Below are positions 41,581 to 50,850 of a DNA stretch of 64,000 bases, piece after piece. The DNA is taken from contig NZ_CP101322.1 in the NCBI RefSeq assembly GCF_024300625.1, positions 2,183,992 to 2,247,991 on the forward strand, given 5' to 3'. The position numbers and the translations under genes are program-made. Each line of letters starts with the position of its first letter. Positions within the stretch are counted from its first letter, which is position 1. The notes below the pieces were generated by a model. It saw only the letters and a program-made list of their open reading frames with translations. It did not search any database and was not told the DNA's origin. This DNA is from Halovivax gelatinilyticus (GTDB taxonomy: Archaea > Halobacteriota > Halobacteria > Halobacteriales > Natrialbaceae).

Positions 41581-42061
41581 ACGTCACCCTTCAAAAATTA
41601 TTTAATATCCGACCGTTATTAGTTACATGGGAACCACGCTCCATCGCACACGTGGGCATACTAGAAATGTCTCGGGCGGAATCAGTTCCCGAGACCTGGC
41701 TTCCGAAACCCATAGCGGGTTTTTTTCATCAGCCATGTTCCAGTACACTCCTTTGAGACAAAAAAGTCTCCCACGCCTGCGGTACAGACAGCGAACGCTA
41801 CGCCCCGTCGAGGGCGCAATTTCTAAAGTTATCCACCCGGAGGCGCGCGCATGACCGAACCGACGTGCTACCGCTGTGGCGATAGGCTCTCCGACACCCA
41901 CTGGATTCGCCTGACGACGGACCACCGGGGCACGGTCGCAAAGAACTACCTCGACGTCGAGCGGTGCATCTGTCCAACTGCCTGGTTGGGATCGGCCTGC
42001 TGGAGATCGATCCGGAGTGGGACGACCGCAAGCCGGATCCTGAGTCGGTCGTAACTCCGGT
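41581..42061 (+). repeat. Copy 2 of the 485-bp cassette
   Basis: Matches 37993-38477 over its whole length, with the same TATA-like AAATTATTTA and the same order of small ORF and zinc-finger gene. Differences are concentrated between the promoter and the small ORF (a 2-base indel) and one deletion in the zinc-finger gene. Confidence 0.85.
41735..41854 (+). CDS. 39-aa basic peptide gene, copy 2
   Basis: 39 residues starting MFQYTPLRQKSLPRLRYRQR and ending PEARA, overlapping the zinc-finger start by 4 bases (ATGA), as in copy 1. A longer frame from 41627 (75 codons) is open in this copy only, so the ATG at 41735 is preferred. Confidence 0.4.
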   Translation: MFQYTPLRQKSLPRLRYRQRTLRPVEGAISKVIHPEARA

Positions 42062-42074
42062 CCCGCCGGTTTGA
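41851..42074 (+). pseudogene. Frameshifted small zinc-finger gene, copy 2
   Basis: The first 41 residues (MTEPTCYRCGDRLSDTHWIR...) match copy 1, including the first CXXC. After CICP the frame breaks: one base is missing before ACTGCCTG, and only the shifted frame continues as CLVGIGLLEIDPEWDDRKPD to a TGA at 42074. The length 224 (3n+2) agrees with a 1-base loss. The second Cys pair is therefore lost in the unshifted product. Confidence 0.7.
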
Positions 42075-42106
42075 TAATTTCGACTCGGGGAACCGACTCC
42101 CGATGA

Positions 42107-44200
42107 TCACTCCGCCGCCGGATCGTATTCCTCGAACCACTCGGTCAGCGCCTCCAGGCGGTGGATGTGGCGTCCGGGTCGAGAGATGTTGTGGTGTTCG
42201 TCCTGGTAGATGAGGAGTTTCGCCTCCACTCCCGCGCGACGAGCGCTGACGTAGAGCTGTTCGGCCTGCGACGGCGGGCACCGCCAGTCGTTCTCGCCGG
42301 CCGTGATCAAAAGCGGCGTGTCTACGTGGTCGACGTCCTGGATGCTGGAGATCTCCCGGTAGGCGTCCGGGTTCTCCCAGGGGACGCCCATGTCGTTGAC
42401 GTACCACTGGTGCATGTCCGCGGTGCCGAAGTTAGCGTAGAAGTCGTAGATGCCGTGTTCGGGCGCCGCGGCGGCGAAGCGGTCGTCCCGCGTGACGACG
42501 TAGAGCGTGTTGATCCCGCCCTGGGAGAAGCCGGAGATGAACAGGCGATCGGGGTCGGCCCAGCCGCGCTCGACGACGTGGTCGACGCCCGAGAGGATGT
42601 CGTCGGCCTCGCGCGGGCCCCACTCGCCGCGGATGGACTCCGAGAACGCCCGGCCGTAGGAGGTCGAGCCCCGGTAGTTGACGTTGAGAACGGCGTAGCC
42701 CCGCCCGGTCCAGTAGGCGTAATCGAACGAGAAGCCGGGCGCGTCGTAGGCGGTCGGCCCGCCGTGGACGTGACAGACGAGCGGGCAGGGGTCGGACGCG
42801 TCGGGTTCGAACGACTCCGGCAGGTAGACCAGCCCTTCGACCGTCTCGCCGTCGCCGTTTTCGAACGTCACGCGCTCGCAGGTGGGCAGCGCCGCCCCGT
42901 CGAAGAGTCCCTCGTTCACCGCGCTGAGTCGCGTCGGCTCCGCACCCGTATCGAGGTCGGCCGTCGGCAGTGCGAAGACGTCTATCCCCTCGTTCGGGTG
43001 GCTGAGGACGACGGCGGTCGTCTCGGGCGTCGCGTCGAAACTCGTCACCGTGCGACCGTCGCCCTGCGCGTCGAACACCCGCTCCGGTTCGTCCGTCCGG
43101 GCGTCGAGTCGAACCAGCCGGGTGCGCGCCTCGTCGCCGACTGTGGCCACGAGCGCGTCGTCGCCGATCCACTCGGGCGTTCCCGTCCACGAGACCGTTC
43201 GATCGAGCGAAGCCGATACCGACCACGTCTCACCGGCCGCCGGATTCGCCACGTGGACCTCCGTCGGATGGTAGGTGTTCGTCGGGTGTCCTGCCGCGTA
43301 GGAGAGCAGACTCCCGTCTGGAGACCACCGAAGCCCCATCGCGGTGACCTCGCCGTCGGTCAGCGTGCGGCGGTCGCTCCCGTCGGGTGCGATCGTGTGG
43401 ACGTCCATCGCGTAGGTTTCGTCGGGATCGTCGCCGGCGTAGGCGACGAACGCGATCCGATCGCTCGGGCCCCACGCCGGCTGGAGGCCGACGTACGGTT
43501 CGCGCGCCCCGCGACCGACGGCCTCGTCGAGTCGGGTCGCGTCGTCTCGACCGAGGCCGACTCCGTCAGCATCGATCACGAACAGGCGCGTCTCGACGTC
43601 GTCGACGAACCCGTTTCCGTCCTGTTTGTGCTGGGTTCGGGTCACCTCGTACGGATCGTCGTCCTCGCGAACCCCCTCTATGTACGTGCGCTGGTCGTCG
43701 GTCGGATCCCGAGCCGAGACGACGAGTCGCTCGCCGTCGGGGCTCCAGTCGAACTCGCGGACGCCCTCTTCGAACGCGGTGAGCTGCCTCGCGTCGCCGC
43801 CGAGTGCGAGATCGAAGACCCACACCTGCGGTTTGGGCTCGTCGGACGAACCGGTCGGCGACCCCTCGTCCGGCTCTCCACCGTCGTCTCCCGTCTCGTC
43901 GTCATCCTCGGCCTCGTCACGTCCGACCGAAAGTTCGACGTCGCGATCACGCGTCGCGACGAACGCCAGTCGGTTGCCGTTCGGTCCCCAGGCGGGCGAA
44001 CCGGCGTTCGCGACGCGGGTGAGCCGGTGGGGATCGCGGCTCCCGTCCCTCGGTGCGACGAACAGTGATCGTCGATCTTCGTCTTCGTCCGGATCGGATT
44101 CGGTGACGACGAACGCGACCCGATGGCCGCCGGGCGACAGCGCCAGGCTAGACGGTCTGCGAAGGTCGTATCGGTCCTCGAGCGAGAGCGGTTCGGACAT
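42107..44200 (-). CDS. S9 family serine peptidase (prolyl oligopeptidase-like)
   Basis: 697 residues starting MSEPLSLEDRYDLRRPSS. The N-terminal half is a beta-propeller with SPDGERLVVSA / SPDGSLLSYAAG blades. The C-terminal alpha/beta hydrolase domain has the Ser nucleophile in ISGFSQGGINTLYV (about 560), the Asp in ITAGENDWRCP (about 645) and His near DEHHNISRP (about 675). It acts as an oligo- or aminopeptidase, cytosolic (no signal). ATG 44200 is chosen because the propeller motif follows directly; the longer upstream frame is basic and non-family. Confidence 0.93.
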   Translation of the reverse strand: MSEPLSLEDRYDLRRPSSLALSPGGHRVAFVVTESDPDEDEDRRSLFVAPRDGSRDPHRLTRVANAGSPAWGPNGNRLAFVATRDRDVELSVGRDEAEDDDETGDDGGEPDEGSPTGSSDEPKPQVWVFDLALGGDARQLTAFEEGVREFDWSPDGERLVVSARDPTDDQRTYIEGVREDDDPYEVTRTQHKQDGNGFVDDVETRLFVIDADGVGLGRDDATRLDEAVGRGAREPYVGLQPAWGPSDRIAFVAYAGDDPDETYAMDVHTIAPDGSDRRTLTDGEVTAMGLRWSPDGSLLSYAAGHPTNTYHPTEVHVANPAAGETWSVSASLDRTVSWTGTPEWIGDDALVATVGDEARTRLVRLDARTDEPERVFDAQGDGRTVTSFDATPETTAVVLSHPNEGIDVFALPTADLDTGAEPTRLSAVNEGLFDGAALPTCERVTFENGDGETVEGLVYLPESFEPDASDPCPLVCHVHGGPTAYDAPGFSFDYAYWTGRGYAVLNVNYRGSTSYGRAFSESIRGEWGPREADDILSGVDHVVERGWADPDRLFISGFSQGGINTLYVVTRDDRFAAAAPEHGIYDFYANFGTADMHQWYVNDMGVPWENPDAYREISSIQDVDHVDTPLLITAGENDWRCPPSQAEQLYVSARRAGVEAKLLIYQDEHHNISRPGRHIHRLEALTEWFEEYDPAAE

Positions 44201-44258
44201 ACCGGAATCTCGCGGATGTCCCACTTCGGTGTTCTGGTCGGACTGGGGGATGGCTGTC

Positions 44259-44825
44259 TCAGCGGAAGATGCCGCCTTTGTCCTTCTTGCGCTCGTCCAG
44301 TTCGTCGAGCTCGTCTCGTAGTTCCGCGACATCGGACCGGATAGCGCTCACCGTCGTCGCGATCGTCTCGCCGTCGGTCGCCTCGCGAATCTCGGCGGGT
44401 TCTCCCAGCTGGTAGGCCAGATCTCGGTTCACCTGTTCGATCTGCTCGCCGAGATCGTCTACGACACGTTCGAGGTCGTCGATGCGATCGCGAAGGTGGT
44501 TCGTCTGCGTGCTCAGTTGTTCGACGTCGCTCGTCACGGGCGGATCGTACCGTTCGAATAGTCCGGCTTCGATGTGAGAGCGTGCGGACGTGGTAAACGA
44601 GTGGACCTTCGGCGGCGTCCGTGAGCCGTCGGGATCGCCGGTCCTCACGGACAGAAATCCGTACTCCCGTAGTTTTTCCCGGCGGTAGGCCACCTGCCCG
44701 TTGCTCAGGCCAGTTCGGTCACGGATCTCCGGTGTCGTCGCCTCGTTTCCGCGCTCGGAGATCGCTCGGAGCATGTCGATGCTTTTCGGATCGAGATCGT
44801 CGATAACCTGCTGGAGGGTTGCCAT
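44259..44825 (-). CDS. Winged-helix protein with coiled-coil tail
   Basis: 188 residues starting MATLQQVIDDLDPKSIDMLR. A winged helix (ATTPEIRDRTGLSNGQVAYR) is followed by a coiled coil (QTNHLRDRIDDLERVVDDLG) and a basic C-terminal KDKGG. Probably a haloarchaeal transcription regulator. Divergent from the gene at 45,070 with an AT-rich promoter region between. Confidence 0.75.
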   Translation of the reverse strand: MATLQQVIDDLDPKSIDMLRAISERGNEATTPEIRDRTGLSNGQVAYRREKLREYGFLSVRTGDPDGSRTPPKVHSFTTSARSHIEAGLFERYDPPVTSDVEQLSTQTNHLRDRIDDLERVVDDLGEQIEQVNRDLAYQLGEPAEIREATDGETIATTVSAIRSDVAELRDELDELDERKKDKGGIFR

Positions 44826-45069
44826 CGTCGGTCACCTTGGTTACCCTGACCGTCTACGACCCTATAATAACGCTGGAATTTACACCATCCACATTTTGGC
44901 ACTGGCGTGTGCCATACTATGGGGAATTATTATGAACTATTAATAATTATGTTATAAAAACTATTGTTCATCGGCCGAAATCGGCTGAACGGTCCGCCGT
45001 GAAAGGTAAACAGTATTTCCGATATATCATCCTCCGAGCCATCGACTCGTTCGCAGTTCAGGTGCCACT

Positions 45070-45438
45070 ATGCCAATCGAACTAACAGAATCCGAGTTCC
45101 ACGCGACCCTCGCCGACAAACGACGGCGACTGATCCTGCGCTGTCTGCAGGAATCGGGAACGCCCCTGCCCCTGTCGACGCTCGCCGACCGTATCGCACG
45201 TTACGAGTTCACCGGCCCCTCGGAGGACGATCAGCGTGCGATACGAATCAGCCTCCATCACGCGCACGTCCCCTATCTAGAAGACCTGGGAATCATCTCG
45301 TACGATCGAGACACCACGCGCGTACGGCGTGGACCGAACTTCGAAAAACTCGTCGCCTGTCTCGAGTCGCCGACCGTAACGACCCCTCGAACCTACCAAC
45401 CGAGTGATATCCCCACCGATGGACGGCGATACGGCTGA
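45070..45438 (+). CDS. Winged-helix regulator, DUF7344-type
   Basis: 122 residues starting MPIELTESEFHATLADKRRR. RLILRCLQESGTPLPLSTLA and ISLHHAHVPYLEDLGIISYD mark the DUF7344 winged helix also seen at 11,908. Coupled to the next gene by a 20-base overlap. The AT-rich upstream region (44,900-45,060) contains a TATA-like TATAAAA at about 44,952. Confidence 0.7.
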   Translation: MPIELTESEFHATLADKRRRLILRCLQESGTPLPLSTLADRIARYEFTGPSEDDQRAIRISLHHAHVPYLEDLGIISYDRDTTRVRRGPNFEKLVACLESPTVTTPRTYQPSDIPTDGRRYG

Positions 45439-45706
45439 GGCGAACTCGTGGCCGTGGCAGTGTCTCACGTGCGACGCGGCCATCTTCCACGATGCGGAGC
45501 ACTGCAGCCGGTGTGCTCCCTCCCGTACGCGCGCCACCCTGCACCGTCGATCGCCCGACGGATTCGTCCGATGGATCCGACGGGAGACGCTCCCCTCGCT
45601 GACGCTGAAAGTGTCCGCCATCGCCGTAATCGAACTGAGTCTCACGGCCCTCTGGCTCCAGTTGCTTCTCCATTGGCCGGACGCGCTGGCGGCCGGTCTC
45701 TCCTGA
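45419..45706 (+). CDS. Zinc-finger/TM small protein paired with the DUF7344 gene
   Basis: 95 residues starting MDGDTAEANSWPWQCLTCDA, with a CLTC and CSRC pair and a C-terminal TM helix (VIELSLTALWLQLLLHW). ATG 45419 lies inside the end of the preceding gene. Such regulator-plus-membrane-zinc-finger pairs occur repeatedly in haloarchaea; function unknown. Confidence 0.6.
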   Translation: MDGDTAEANSWPWQCLTCDAAIFHDAEHCSRCAPSRTRATLHRRSPDGFVRWIRRETLPSLTLKVSAIAVIELSLTALWLQLLLHWPDALAAGLS

Positions 45707-46028
45707 GTTGACGGGACCCGCGAACCCCGATCACTTCTGTCGGCGGAACGTCGACGCTCGTTCTGTGCCACCGGCGCGAGCTACCGAACCCGCGTCTGGT
45801 AGCCGAGCTACCGGAGATACTACTATCGTCTCGGGCAGGATAGCGAGTGTATGGCAGGACGCCTCGGTTGCGTCTCCGTTCGCTCGCGAGCGGGTTCGGA
45901 GAACGAGAGGAAGGGTTTCTCGAACGCGATCCGACCAGGACGTACGGTCAGGCGACCCGATCGACGACCGACCGTCGAACGCGCATCGACGTTCGATCGA
46001 TCCGGCGAGATCGCCGCGGAGGGCTAAC

Positions 46029-46859
46029 GTGCGACCGGTCGACGTCGTTCACCCGATCGAAGCCGGCGAAGTCCGCATAAAGCGGGCGCAGGTAGCCGGC
46101 CGGGGTCCGATCCTGGTCCGCCACTGGCGAACGATGCTGTCGAGGACGTGGACGAAGCCGTTGCCGGTCTACTGCTGGCTGGTCGACCACCCCGACGGAA
46201 CGATCCTCGTCGATACCGGGCCGAAACCGACCGACGAGTGGTGGTACCCGCGACATCACGTCTACTATCCGCTTTCCTACCGGACTCGCGCTGGTCGGGG
46301 TGGCGGGCTCGAACGCGGGCTCGCTGAACTGGGTACGGCCGTAGCGGCGATCGACGCCGTCGTCCTCACGCACTGTCACCCGGATCACGCCGAGGGGCTC
46401 GAACTCGTCCCCGACGTCCCGGTCTACGTGGAAACCAACGAGGACGCCTACTCGCAGACGCTTCGCGGACGATTCTGGGGGGCACACCCGTCGTACACTC
46501 CGGAACGGGAGCGTGCAAAACCGGTAGTACTCTCTGACGAGTCGATCGGTCCGTTCGATCGGTCGTTCGCGCTTCCCGGCGTCGCCGGGGTGTCGATCGT
46601 CCCGACCCCCGGACACACTGCCCATCACTGCTCGGTCGTCGTCGAGGGCGACGGACCGACCGTTCTACTCGCGGCCGACGCCTGTCTCAGTCTCGACCAG
46701 CTGGAGACGGGGCGAGTCGACGGCGTCGCCACGCGAGGGCGAGCCGGCCGGTCGACGCTCGACCGGATCGCTCAGTGGTGGAGCGAAGACGACGTCATCG
46801 TGCTCCCGAGTCACGATCGACGAGGATACGATACCCTCATCGAGGCGCGAACTCGATGA
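46029..46859 (+). CDS. Metallo-beta-lactamase fold hydrolase
   Basis: 276 residues. VLTHCHPDHAEG carries the HxHxDH zinc motif (about residue 114), and later TPGHTAHHCSVV, ADACLSLDQLE and VLPSHDRRGYD supply His/Asp ligands of the second metal. The N-terminus is an N-acyl homoserine lactonase-like layout (VDHPDGTILVDTGPKP). Such enzymes hydrolyse lactones or thioesters; substrate unknown. GTG 46029 is preferred because the longer frame (from 45708) is basic and matches no MBL protein. The gap 45707-46028 holds no other gene. Confidence 0.9.
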   Translation: MRPVDVVHPIEAGEVRIKRAQVAGRGPILVRHWRTMLSRTWTKPLPVYCWLVDHPDGTILVDTGPKPTDEWWYPRHHVYYPLSYRTRAGRGGGLERGLAELGTAVAAIDAVVLTHCHPDHAEGLELVPDVPVYVETNEDAYSQTLRGRFWGAHPSYTPERERAKPVVLSDESIGPFDRSFALPGVAGVSIVPTPGHTAHHCSVVVEGDGPTVLLAADACLSLDQLETGRVDGVATRGRAGRSTLDRIAQWWSEDDVIVLPSHDRRGYDTLIEARTR

Positions 46860-47018
46860 CGGCCGGGCTCGAATCACGAATCGACCACCGACCGTACCGC
46901 AGTCAGCATCCAACTACTCTCGTTCGTCGGGGGACGCCGTTTTCTGGGTTCACTCGAACACGCCGACCACCGCTCCCGGAGGACGACGGTTATCGTGATT
47001 GGTACGTGGCCGGCCGAT

Positions 47019-47477
47019 TCAGTCGAGATTCGACTCGCTCGGTAGCCGCATGATCGAGAGCCAGAACTGCTCTAATTCCCTGACCGTCGAGATGAACTCG
47101 TCGGGATCGACCGGCTTCGTGAGGTAGCCACAGGCACAGAGCTCGTAGGATTTAACGACGTCCGTTTCGGCCTCCGAACTCGTCAGGACGATCACCGGAA
47201 TGCGCCGACGTCTCGGGTCTTCGTGTAGCTCCGCCAGGACCTCGTCGCCGTTCTTTCGCGGGAGGTTGAGATCGAGCAGGACGAGATCAGGGATCGGAGC
47301 GTCTTCGTACTCGTTTCGCTGGAAGAGAAAGTCGAGCGCCTCGACTCCGTCGTCGACGACGTGAAGCGTGTTGGTGATTTGACCGTCTTTGAACGCCTCT
47401 TTCGTCAGCCGTACGTCACCGGGATTGTCTTCGACGAGGAGAATGTCCGCCGGTTCGGCGGCGTCGTGTGCGTTCAT
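47019..47477 (-). CDS. Response regulator (receiver-only)
   Basis: 152 residues with a receiver domain: ILLVEDNPGDVRL (acidic pocket), DLVLLDLNLPRKNGDE (phosphorylated Asp about 66), VLTSSEAETDV (Thr/Ser switch) and YLTKPVDPDEF (Lys). No output domain, so it is a Rcp1/CheY-type single-domain regulator. No histidine kinase is visible next to it. Divergent from the gene at 47,648. Confidence 0.93.
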   Translation of the reverse strand: MNAHDAAEPADILLVEDNPGDVRLTKEAFKDGQITNTLHVVDDGVEALDFLFQRNEYEDAPIPDLVLLDLNLPRKNGDEVLAELHEDPRRRRIPVIVLTSSEAETDVVKSYELCACGYLTKPVDPDEFISTVRELEQFWLSIMRLPSESNLD

Positions 47478-47647
47478 TACGTCCTATGCGACCGGCCGGT
47501 AAAATGAGCGTGTTGGCTGTTCATCGCGCTTGCGTCGGTTCTCGACCCGAATCGTCACGCGGTCGTCCCGATCGCTCGTGTCGAACTATCTGGATGGGTG
47601 GGTTCCTGCGAGCCGGATTTTTTAGGACGCTCTGCGAATCGATTCGT

Positions 47648-48733
47648 ATGACCGACGGCGACTTCGACGCTGGTGCCCTCGAAGCGTACCTGGCCAGAGA
47701 GTGCGACATTGCCGGCTCGGAAACGACGGTCCTCCACGACGGACTCAACCTGTCGGTCGCCCTCTCGACGCCTGAGACAGACTGCGCGTACGTCCTCCGT
47801 CGTCCTAACAAGTTCCGCGAGATGGACTCGTTCAACGACGTTTCGACGGAGCACGCCATCCTCGAACGTCTCCACGAAACGTCGATTCCCTCGCCCGAAG
47901 CGGTCGCGTGCTGTACCGACGAGTCGGTGCTCGGCGACCCGTTCCTGGTGACGACCTACCTCGCTGGCGAGTCCGTCCCGCTGGGAGCGGACCTGCCCGA
48001 ACGATTTCGGACGCCGGCCGCACGCGCTCGGTTCGCCGCGTCGGTTGTCGAAACGATGGCGACGCTCCACACGGTCGACGCGGATCGGTTCGCGGACGTC
48101 TGTGACCGTCGGCCCCTCGGAGCCCAGGTGGAGACGATCGTCTCGCAGTTCGAAGACGCCTTGGCCGCAACCGGTCACGAACACGCGCAGCTCCGGCGGG
48201 TCGCAGACTGGCTCCGGGCGAACGCGCCGACCGACGCGACGACGGCGCTCGTCCACGGCGACTACCGACCGGCGAACCTGCTCGTTTCGGACGATCGGCC
48301 CGAAATCGCGGGCGTACTCGACTGGGAGACGGCCTTTCTCGGCGATCCGTTGGTCGAACTCGGCTACCTGCTGCTCCGCTTTCGGGACGCGGACGATCCG
48401 TCGCTCCCGGTGGACGAACTCGCATCGCGATACGCCGATAGCGAGGCGATCGCTGACGTTCAGGCGATCGACGAGCGCGGACTCGCCCCGTACACGAGCG
48501 ACCCCGGCAGTCCGACTCGCGCGGAACTCGTCTCGCAATACGAAGCGGATACCGGCTATCGCTTCGAAAACGAGCGGTTCTACCGGGCGTTCGCCGCGTT
48601 CATCCTCGCGGCCGTCTGGGAGGACCTCGAGCGAACCGCGCTGCAAGCTGGCGGCGAGGCCGCGCGCGGGCCGTACATCGACTACCTGGGGCTTCTCGCG
48701 ACGGCCATCGTCGACGGCGACTTCGAGCTGTAG
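47648..48733 (+). CDS. Phosphotransferase-fold kinase (APH/ACAD10-like)
   Basis: 361 residues starting MTDGDFDAGALEAYLARECD. VHGDYRPANLLVSDDRPEIA gives the Brenner-type catalytic HGD..N, and GVLDWETAFLGDPLVELGYL the second metal-binding DxE. The family includes aminoglycoside and small-molecule kinases; the ACAD10-type N-terminal pattern (HDGLNLSVALSTPETDCAYV) is present. ATG 47648 sits about 27 bases behind TTTTTTAGGA, consistent with a leaderless transcript. Substrate unknown. Confidence 0.88.
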   Translation: MTDGDFDAGALEAYLARECDIAGSETTVLHDGLNLSVALSTPETDCAYVLRRPNKFREMDSFNDVSTEHAILERLHETSIPSPEAVACCTDESVLGDPFLVTTYLAGESVPLGADLPERFRTPAARARFAASVVETMATLHTVDADRFADVCDRRPLGAQVETIVSQFEDALAATGHEHAQLRRVADWLRANAPTDATTALVHGDYRPANLLVSDDRPEIAGVLDWETAFLGDPLVELGYLLLRFRDADDPSLPVDELASRYADSEAIADVQAIDERGLAPYTSDPGSPTRAELVSQYEADTGYRFENERFYRAFAAFILAAVWEDLERTALQAGGEAARGPYIDYLGLLATAIVDGDFEL

Positions 48734-48750
48734 GTCCGGGAGATCGATCG

Positions 48751-50727
48751 TCAGCCGTCGAAGCGCAGCAGTCGCAGGCCGATCAGGCTGACGAGCACCG
48801 TCGATCCCTCGTGACCGACCACCGCGACCGGCAGCGGGATGCCGGCGGTGAGGATCGCGACGATCATGATGGCGATGGCGCCGAAGGCGATCGAGAAGTT
48901 TACGTACAGCGTTCGTCGGGTCTCCCGGCTGAGCGCGAACGCGTAGGGGAGCCGGTCGAGCTTGTCGGACATGAGGACGATGTCGGCCGTCTCGAGCGCC
49001 ACGTCGGTTCCGGCGCCGCCCATCCCGACGCTGATGTCGGCCGTGGCGAGGGCGGGCGCGTCGTTGACGCCGTCGCCGACCATCGCGACGGCCTCGTGGC
49101 GTTCCTGGAGCATCTCGACGTGTTCGACTTTCTCCTCGGGGAGCAACTCGGCGTACACTTCGTCGATCCCGAGTTCGTCCGCGATGGCGCGAGCGACGCG
49201 CTCGTTGTCGCCGGTCAGCATGACGATCTGCTCGACGCCGCGTTCGCGCAGTCGCGCGATGGTCTCGGCGGCGTCGGCCCGAATCGTGTCGGTGAACGCG
49301 AGCCAGCCGAGAACGCGCCGGGTGTCGCCGCTCTCTTCGACGACGAGGACGCTCGTCCGTCCGGACGCCTCCAGTTCGCGAACGGCGGAGAGTCCCGCCT
49401 CGAGCCCGCCGATCGAGCCCGCCAGTTCCGTCTCGACGTAGCGCTGGTTTCCGACGTGAATCGTCCGACCTCCGACCGACGCGTGGACCCCTTTGCCGAC
49501 GACCGCCTCGAAGCCGGTCGCAGCGGGGATTTCGAGCGAGCGCTCGCGGGCGGCCTCGACGGTCGCCTCGGCCAGGTGGTGTTCCGATCGGGACTGGACG
49601 CCGGCGACGAGTGAAAGCAGTCGGTCGTCGGTCAGCGACTCCCCGTCGACGCGGACGCCGTCGCGAGCGCGCGCCTGCGTCAATCGTGTATTTCCTTCAG
49701 TCAGCGTCCCCGTCTTGTCGAACGCGATCGCGTCGACGTCCCCCGCGGTCTCGATGTGTTCGCCGCCTTTGAACAGGACGCCCTGTCGACCGCCGGCGGA
49801 GATCGCCGAGAGCACCGCCGCCGGGGTCGAGATGATGACCGCACAGGGCGAAGCGGCCACCATGAGCGTCATCGCCCGGTAGAACGTCGGCTCGAACGCG
49901 TGGGCGAAGAGCGCGATCGGCAGGGCGATCGCGACCGCCGTCATCGCGAGGACCGACAGCACGTAGGGCTGTTCGAATCGGTCGATGAACTGCTGTGTCG
50001 GCGCGCGTTTTTCCTGGGCCTGCTCGACCATGTGAATGAGCCGGGAGATGGCCGACTCCTGGGCCGGTTTCGTCACTCGAACCTCGAGGCTTCCCGTTTC
50101 GTTGATCGTTCCGCTGAACACCTCGTCGCCGGGCTCTTTGGGGACCGGGACCGACTCGCCGGTCAGCGACGACTGATCGACCGTGCTCTCGCCGGATTCG
50201 ACGACCCCGTCGAGCGCCAATCGATCGCCGGGTCGAACGACGAACACGTCGCCGACCTCGACGTCGTCGATCGGGGTCCGCACCTCCGTTCCGTCGCGTA
50301 GCACCTGCGCCGCGTCCGGACGCATCTCGATGAGCGACCGGATCGCCGTCCGCGACCGGCCGATCGCGTACTCCTCTAAGACGCCCGAGAGCGAGAACAG
50401 AAAGAGCAACATCGCCCCTTCGAACGGCGCGCCGATGTAGAGCGCACCGAGGGCGGCGAGGATCATCAGCAGGTCGATCTCGACCGCCGGCTCCTGGATC
50501 GTCTCGACGCTCGCTTTGAGGCCGTACCAGCCGCCACAGACGTACGCGACCGCGTAGTTCGCCCACACGAACGCCTCCGGCGCGCCGAACCAGCTACCGA
50601 GCAGTCCGCCGAACATGCCGACGAACGTGAGGGCGACGAAGAGCGCCTGGCGCCTGACGACCGGTCGGTTCGCCGGGGACGTCGATCGATCGGCGGTAAC
50701 CGACACCTGGCCGGGGGCCGTCTCCAT
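48751..50727 (-). CDS. P1B-4 type heavy-metal translocating ATPase
   Basis: 658 residues starting METAPGQVSVTADRS, without an N-terminal metal-binding domain. The P-type core is present: TGES in SSLTGESVPVPK, the phosphorylation DKTGTLTE, SEHHLAEATV in the nucleotide-binding domain and GDGVNDAPALATAD. TM4 has SPCAV and the last TMs contain VVGHEGSTVLVS: SPC plus HEG(G/S)T are the P1B-4 signatures (Co2+, Fe2+ or Zn2+ export). ATG 50727 is chosen because the 35 upstream codons are basic and non-hydrophobic. Confidence 0.93.
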   Translation of the reverse strand: METAPGQVSVTADRSTSPANRPVVRRQALFVALTFVGMFGGLLGSWFGAPEAFVWANYAVAYVCGGWYGLKASVETIQEPAVEIDLLMILAALGALYIGAPFEGAMLLFLFSLSGVLEEYAIGRSRTAIRSLIEMRPDAAQVLRDGTEVRTPIDDVEVGDVFVVRPGDRLALDGVVESGESTVDQSSLTGESVPVPKEPGDEVFSGTINETGSLEVRVTKPAQESAISRLIHMVEQAQEKRAPTQQFIDRFEQPYVLSVLAMTAVAIALPIALFAHAFEPTFYRAMTLMVAASPCAVIISTPAAVLSAISAGGRQGVLFKGGEHIETAGDVDAIAFDKTGTLTEGNTRLTQARARDGVRVDGESLTDDRLLSLVAGVQSRSEHHLAEATVEAARERSLEIPAATGFEAVVGKGVHASVGGRTIHVGNQRYVETELAGSIGGLEAGLSAVRELEASGRTSVLVVEESGDTRRVLGWLAFTDTIRADAAETIARLRERGVEQIVMLTGDNERVARAIADELGIDEVYAELLPEEKVEHVEMLQERHEAVAMVGDGVNDAPALATADISVGMGGAGTDVALETADIVLMSDKLDRLPYAFALSRETRRTLYVNFSIAFGAIAIMIVAILTAGIPLPVAVVGHEGSTVLVSLIGLRLLRFDG

Positions 50728-50850
50728 GCAGGTGGATTCTCGGTCGGCGTGGTTAAGCCTTCGTCTGGCGATGAGTCTCGACAGTCGCCGGTACGCCTCG
50801 GCGGCCGTCGTACGTCCGCGAGCGTACTCCACGAAGGCGCTCGCGACGCC

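Noticed and set aside
42161-44068. Plus-strand open frame opposite the S9 peptidase
   Set aside because: It is antisense to a peptidase with complete propeller and catalytic motifs; only mirrored codon bias.
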